A stretch of DNA of 64,000 nucleotides from CAYRNY01 sp964425755 (GTDB taxonomy: Bacteria > Chloroflexota > Anaerolineae > Aggregatilineales > Aggregatilineaceae): NCBI GenBank assembly GCA_964425755.1, contig CAYRNY010000002.1, positions 124,001 to 188,000 of the forward strand. The letters are read 5' to 3'. The notes under the pieces were generated by a model that saw only the letters and a list, made by a program, of their open reading frames with translations, did no database searches and had not been told where the DNA came from. Positions 60,486-64,000 of the stretch are shown here, piece by piece; within the stretch, counting starts at the first letter, position 1, and the number at the start of each line of letters is the position of its first letter. The position numbers and the translations under genes are program-made.

Positions 60486-60860
60486 CTACACGGTTTCGTC
60501 AGGGGACTCGTGCAGGCCAAACGCGCCTTCCAGCACGCCTGAGACCAGGCTCACGACCAGGCCGCCGAGGATCGCCCAACCGAGCGTGTCCACCTCAAAG
60601 CGGCTTCCGGCAACGCGGTCGGTGAGCAGCAGCAGCATGCCGTTGATCACCAGCGTGAACAGGCCCAGCGTCAGGATGATCAAGGGGCAGCTCAAGATCA
60701 TGAGCAGCGGCTTGAACAGCGCGTTCAGGATGCCGAAGACCAGCGCGACCAGCAGCAGCGTGGCGGCCTGGTTGGTGGGCGCGTGAATGCCGGGCAGGAT
60801 CGTCGCGGCAACGGCTAACGCGACGGCGTTGATGATCAGGCGGAGCAGGAAATAGCGCAT
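60486..60860 (-). CDS. Phage-holin-4_2 superfamily small membrane protein
   Basis: 124 residues, four helices: MRYFLLRLIINAVALAVAATILPGI, LLVALVFGILNALFKPLL, LSCPLIILTLGLFTLVINGMLLLL, and a last helix GGLVVSLVSGVLEG. This is the common chromosomal family named after a phage holin, found in most bacteria and not evidence of a prophage. ATG at 60860 behind GGAGCG. Confidence 0.87.
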   Translation of the reverse strand: MRYFLLRLIINAVALAVAATILPGIHAPTNQAATLLLVALVFGILNALFKPLLMILSCPLIILTLGLFTLVINGMLLLLTDRVAGSRFEVDTLGWAILGGLVVSLVSGVLEGAFGLHESPDETV

Positions 60861-60983
60861 GATGACGCTCCTTGTGCATAACTCAGGCGCATTGGTACCT
60901 GTTAAGTCTACACCTGAGCGGGTGCGGGGGCGAACGGGGCGCACGCGTGATGTGGTGGCGTGCACCCCGGTGGGTCGTGCGGG

Positions 60984-62093
60984 CTACTGTGCTGATTCGG
61001 CGGTGCGCTCGAAGCGGCCAAAATTGTAATACGCGGCACACGCACCCTCGGACGACACCATCGGCGCGCCTAGCGGTTTGCGCGGCGTGCACTCTTTGCC
61101 GAACGCGGGGCACTCGTTGGGTTTCAGCACGCCCTTGAGCACGTCCCCGGCGTGGCACAGCGGCGATTCCTGCGTCTGGATGTGGCTCACGGCGAAGCGC
61201 CGCGCGGCGTCAAACGCGGCGTAATCTTCGCGCAGCTTCCACCCGCTGTTGGGGATCATGCCGATCCCGCGCCAGTTGCGATCGGTTTCTTCGAACACGG
61301 TGTTGATGATCTGCTGGGCCTGGACGTTGCCTTCCCTGGTGACGGCGCGTGCGTAGGCGTTTTCGACCTCGGCGCGGCCATCCTCAAGCTGCCTGACCGC
61401 CATGTGAATCCCGCGCACGACGTCCAGCGGCTCAAAGCCGGTGACGACCATCGGCACGTTGAACTGCTGCACCAGCGGCGGGTACTCCCAGTAACCCATC
61501 ACGGCGCACACGTGCCCCGCCAGCAGGAAGCCCTGCACTTCCACATCGTCCGCGCTGAGCAGCGCCGCCAGCACCGGCGGCACGCGCACGTGCGAGACCA
61601 GCATCGAGAAGTTCGAGATGCCGAGCTGTTTGGCCTGGTGCACGGCCATTGCGTTGGCGGGCGCGGTGGTCTCGAACCCGACGCCGAAAAAGACGACTTC
61701 TTTGTCCGGGTTGTTGCGGGCGATGGTGATGCACTCCAGCGGCGAATAGACGACGCGCACGTCGCCACCCTGGGCTTTGACCTGGAACAGGTCCTTCTGC
61801 GAGCCGGGCACGCGCAGCATATCCCCGAACGAAACCATGATCGTATCCGGCAGTGAGGCGATCGCGATGGCCTGGTCGATCAATTCCTGCGGCGTGACGC
61901 AGACCGGGCAGCCGGGGCCGTGAATCATGGTGATGCCTTCCGGCAGCAGTTGGTCGATGCCGTGCCGGATGATCGCGTGCGTCTGCCCGCCGCAGACTTC
62001 CATCAAGCGCCAGGGCCGCGTCGTGACGCGGTGCAGGTCGTCCAGCACCTCGCGGACCCGGCTCGCGTCGCGGTATTCGGTGATGTATTTCAT
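60984..62093 (-). CDS. hypD: Hydrogenase maturation protein HypD
   Basis: 369 residues. MEVCGGQTHAIIRHGIDQLLPEG, HGPGCPVCVTP, FFGVGFETTAPANA, GYWEYPPL and the C-terminal iron-sulfur cysteines (LCHAGDVLKGVLKPNECPAFGKEC) are all present. With HypC it assembles the Fe(CN)2CO unit for NiFe hydrogenase. The order is hypF-hypC-hypD with gaps of 2 and 5 bases, so one operon. Confidence 0.97.
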   Translation of the reverse strand: MKYITEYRDASRVREVLDDLHRVTTRPWRLMEVCGGQTHAIIRHGIDQLLPEGITMIHGPGCPVCVTPQELIDQAIAIASLPDTIMVSFGDMLRVPGSQKDLFQVKAQGGDVRVVYSPLECITIARNNPDKEVVFFGVGFETTAPANAMAVHQAKQLGISNFSMLVSHVRVPPVLAALLSADDVEVQGFLLAGHVCAVMGYWEYPPLVQQFNVPMVVTGFEPLDVVRGIHMAVRQLEDGRAEVENAYARAVTREGNVQAQQIINTVFEETDRNWRGIGMIPNSGWKLREDYAAFDAARRFAVSHIQTQESPLCHAGDVLKGVLKPNECPAFGKECTPRKPLGAPMVSSEGACAAYYNFGRFERTAESAQ

Positions 62094-62098
62094 GGCGC

Positions 62099-62368
62099 TC
62101 AGCTTTCCTGGGTCTCGTCCGGCGTTTCGCCGAGTTCGTCCGCCAGCATGCCGATCTCGTCGAGCAGCGCGAGCGTCTCCTGGGCTTCTTTTTCGTCGAT
62201 GATGTTGAGCGCGAAGCCGACGTGCACGATTGTGTAGTCGCCGACCTGGGCATCGGGGATGTACGCGAGACAGGTCTCGCGCACCACGCCGCCAAAGTCA
62301 ACCTTGCCCATTTGCAGGCCGTCTTTTTCGTAGATGTCAATGATCTTGCCGGGGATACCGAGGCACAT
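62099..62368 (-). CDS. hypC: Hydrogenase maturation chaperone HypC
   Basis: 89 residues. MCLGIPGKIIDI with the essential Cys2, and GDYTIVHVGFALNIIDEKEA, standard HypC/HybG. The acidic C-terminal tail is slightly longer than average. Confidence 0.95.
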   Translation of the reverse strand: MCLGIPGKIIDIYEKDGLQMGKVDFGGVVRETCLAYIPDAQVGDYTIVHVGFALNIIDEKEAQETLALLDEIGMLADELGETPDETQES

Positions 62369-62370
62369 GG

Positions 62371-64000
62371 TTACACTTCTCCATTGTTACTTTTGTAGCC
62401 GGCGATAGCTGCCTGTCCCAGCGCGATCCCGCCGTCGTTGGGCGGCACAAGCTGGTGCGTCAGGACTGTGAATCCGGCATCGTGCAGGCAGTGCAGCGCC
62501 TTTTGCAGAAGGGTGCTGTTTTGGAATACGCCGCCGCTGAGCGCGACGGTGTTGATCGTCGTGGCGTCACGCGTGAGGCGGCACACGTCGCAGATCATGC
62601 GTGCCACACCGTTGTGGAAGCGCGCCGCGATGGCCGGCACCGGCACACCCGAGCGTCGATCGTTGATGATCGCGGCCAGGACAGGGGCCGGGTCAATGCG
62701 CTGCGGCAGATCGTCGCCTTCCGGCTCCTGCAGCGCGAATTCATAGCCGCCGGTGATCGCAGGGTCGAGCTGCGCTTCGAGCAGGATCGCGCCTTGCGCT
62801 TCATAGGTTACCGTTTGCAGCACGCCGGTCAGTGCCGCGACCGCGTCGAACAGGCGGCCCATGCTGGATGTCAGCGGGGCGTTGAGGCGCTTTTCAAGCT
62901 GCTGGCGGATGATCGCGCGTTCCTGGTCAGTCGCGGCCTGCACAGGGGCGAGATCGCCGTCCCAGGCCAGACCCGCACCCCACAGGTGTGCAAGCGCCGT
63001 GCGGTAGGGACGCAGCGTTGCCGCGTCACCGCCGGGCAGCGGGACGTATGCCAGCTGCGCGAAGCGGTGCATCCAGCCATAGCTACCGACCAGGATTTCG
63101 CCGCCCCAGATCGCGCGGTCCGTGCCCAGGCCGGTCCCATCGAAGATCACGCCGATCGCGGCTTCGGCGGGCGGGATTTTGTGCTCCGCGAGACAGCTCG
63201 CCAGGTGCGCGTGATGGTGCTGCACGGCTACGCGCGGCTCCGGGCGTGCCCGTGCCTCGCGCGTGGCGGCGTAGTCCGGGTGCAGGTCGTGGGCGATTAG
63301 TTGCGGCGAGACGCGGAACAGCGCCTGCATGTGCGCGATGCTGTGCTGGTACGAGCGCAGCGCGTCGTAGTTTGACAGGTCTCCGATGTGCTGGCTGATG
63401 AACGCGCTGCTTTCACGCGCCAGGCAGAACGTGTTCTTGAGTTCCGCGCCGGTAGCCAGCAACGGCGGCACCTCGAACGGCAGCGGGACGGGGTAGGGCG
63501 CGTAACCCCGCGAGCGCCGCAAGGGCATGATGCCGCTGGGCGTCGCGTGTGTGCTGTCGTGGGCGCGGATCACCGAGTCGTCACAGCGAATGTGAATCGC
63601 GCGGTCGTGCAGCAGGAAGGCGTCCGCCAGCGGCGCGAGCCGGTCCAGCGCGTCCGCGTTGTCTGTCGCGATCGGTTCCTCGCTGTAGTTGCCGCTGGTC
63701 ATGACCAGCGCGGGCGGGAAGTCGTCCGCGCGCTCCAGCAGCAGGTGGTGCAGCGGCGTGTAAGGCAGCATGACGCCTAACTCGCGCAGGCCGGGCGCGA
63801 CCTCGCCCGCGATCGTGGTGCCCGGCTTGAGCGGGAGCAACACGATCGGGCGTTCGGGGCCGGTGAGCGCCTGCGCCGCCGCCGGGCTGACCGCGCACAC
63901 CTGCCGCACGGTGTCGAGATCGGGCAGCATCACGGCGAACGGTTTCGCGGCGCGGCCTTTGCGCTGGCGCAGCGTTGTGACGGCAGCGGGATTTGTCGCG
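62371..64000 (-). CDS. hypF: Carbamoyltransferase HypF, N-terminus cut by window edge
   Basis: About 543 codons are present; the frame is open to the window end (RKGRAAKPFAVMLPDLDTVR leads into the YrdC-like domain), so the ATG/GTG-like codons near 63933 are internal. YrdC-like: LPYTPLHHLLL, VMTSGNYSEEPI. Kae1-like: HDLHPDYAATREA, VQHHHAHLASCLAEH, GVIFDGTGLGTDRAIWGGEIL, ALSGGVFQNSTLLQKAL. HypF makes the cyanide ligand from carbamoyl phosphate. The acylphosphatase domain and zinc fingers would lie beyond the edge. Confidence 0.96.
   Translation of the reverse strand, partial: ATNPAAVTTLRQRKGRAAKPFAVMLPDLDTVRQVCAVSPAAAQALTGPERPIVLLPLKPGTTIAGEVAPGLRELGVMLPYTPLHHLLLERADDFPPALVMTSGNYSEEPIATDNADALDRLAPLADAFLLHDRAIHIRCDDSVIRAHDSTHATPSGIMPLRRSRGYAPYPVPLPFEVPPLLATGAELKNTFCLARESSAFISQHIGDLSNYDALRSYQHSIAHMQALFRVSPQLIAHDLHPDYAATREARARPEPRVAVQHHHAHLASCLAEHKIPPAEAAIGVIFDGTGLGTDRAIWGGEILVGSYGWMHRFAQLAYVPLPGGDAATLRPYRTALAHLWGAGLAWDGDLAPVQAATDQERAIIRQQLEKRLNAPLTSSMGRLFDAVAALTGVLQTVTYEAQGAILLEAQLDPAITGGYEFALQEPEGDDLPQRIDPAPVLAAIINDRRSGVPVPAIAARFHNGVARMICDVCRLTRDATTINTVALSGGVFQNSTLLQKALHCLHDAGFTVLTHQLVPPNDGGIALGQAAIAGYKSNNGEV

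Noticed and set aside
60486..60860. Prophage remnant because of a holin-like protein
   Set aside because: The family is a common chromosomal membrane protein and no phage gene is nearby.
1..64000. tRNA, rRNA, CRISPR arrays or insertion sequences
   Set aside because: I read the intergenic regions for cloverleaf TPsiC motifs, direct repeats and transposase motifs and found none.

Overview
The window is GC-rich, densely coded chromosomal DNA from a bacterium. It most resembles a member of the Chloroflexota (Anaerolineae-like). The indications are an unsplit rpoC with a long coiled-coil insertion, many single-helix-anchored extracytoplasmic proteins with Thr/Pro linkers (PTPTP type), FHA/kinase and BTAD regulators, and VKOR-type disulfide chemistry. 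The lineage is inference from gene style. I see no rRNA, tRNA, CRISPR array, insertion sequence or phage module, so this is core and lineage-specific chromosome rather than a mobile island. Housekeeping promoters are readable: TTGnnn-N17-TAnAnT, often with TTGCC(G/T) as the -35, or an extended -10 (TGnTATAAT).

Layout. 1-2.5 kb: xylose isomerase and a ROK repressor with a XylR-like operator. 2.8-6.2 kb: DedA membrane protein, phosphatidylcholine-synthase-like enzyme, then a divergent pair of an FHA/winged-helix regulator and a Ser/Thr kinase. 6.2-12.9 kb: a tightly coupled four-gene operon for membrane and extracytoplasmic proteins. Three of the four resemble known hydrolases (PrsW, S1C protease, GH3) but lack expected catalytic residues. 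13.1-16.5 kb: peptide-type ABC binding protein and two permeases without ATPases. 16.5-20.3 kb: an alpha/alpha-toroid protein behind a LexA-like box, an anchored protein, miaA, yraN and a cyclic-nucleotide-binding protein. 20.4-26 kb: cinA coupled to a phosphoribosyltransferase-like gene (both with degenerate active sites), MFS, GNAT and lepA. 26.4-33.7 kb: ftsY, prfB with a programmed frameshift, and rpoC with its own promoter and leader hairpin. 33.8-41.7 kb: alpha/beta hydrolase, clan-A glycosidase, gyrA, and an APC permease fused to two UspA domains. 42-47.3 kb: two overlapping PPK2 genes, a BTAD regulator with a ruined P-loop, and a Rel protein. 47.7-52.5 kb: VKOR, S1 protein, DsbA-like protein, DUF1848 and recA. 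52.7-58.6 kb: secreted or anchored PPC/DUF2135-like, M23 and beta-propeller proteins. 58.7-64 kb: a PLP enzyme, a THEP1-like NTPase, a small membrane protein and hypD-hypC-hypF (cut by the window edge).

The two signals most worth following are these. (1) The operon at 6193-12887, whose three enzyme-like members all appear catalytically altered; this suggests an envelope complex that senses or scaffolds rather than hydrolyses. (2) Three Gram-positive-type LexA boxes (GAAC-N4-GTTC style): in the recA promoter, in the promoter of an uncharacterised alpha/alpha-toroid gene with identical geometry, and at the gyrA start region. Together they outline an unexpected damage regulon.
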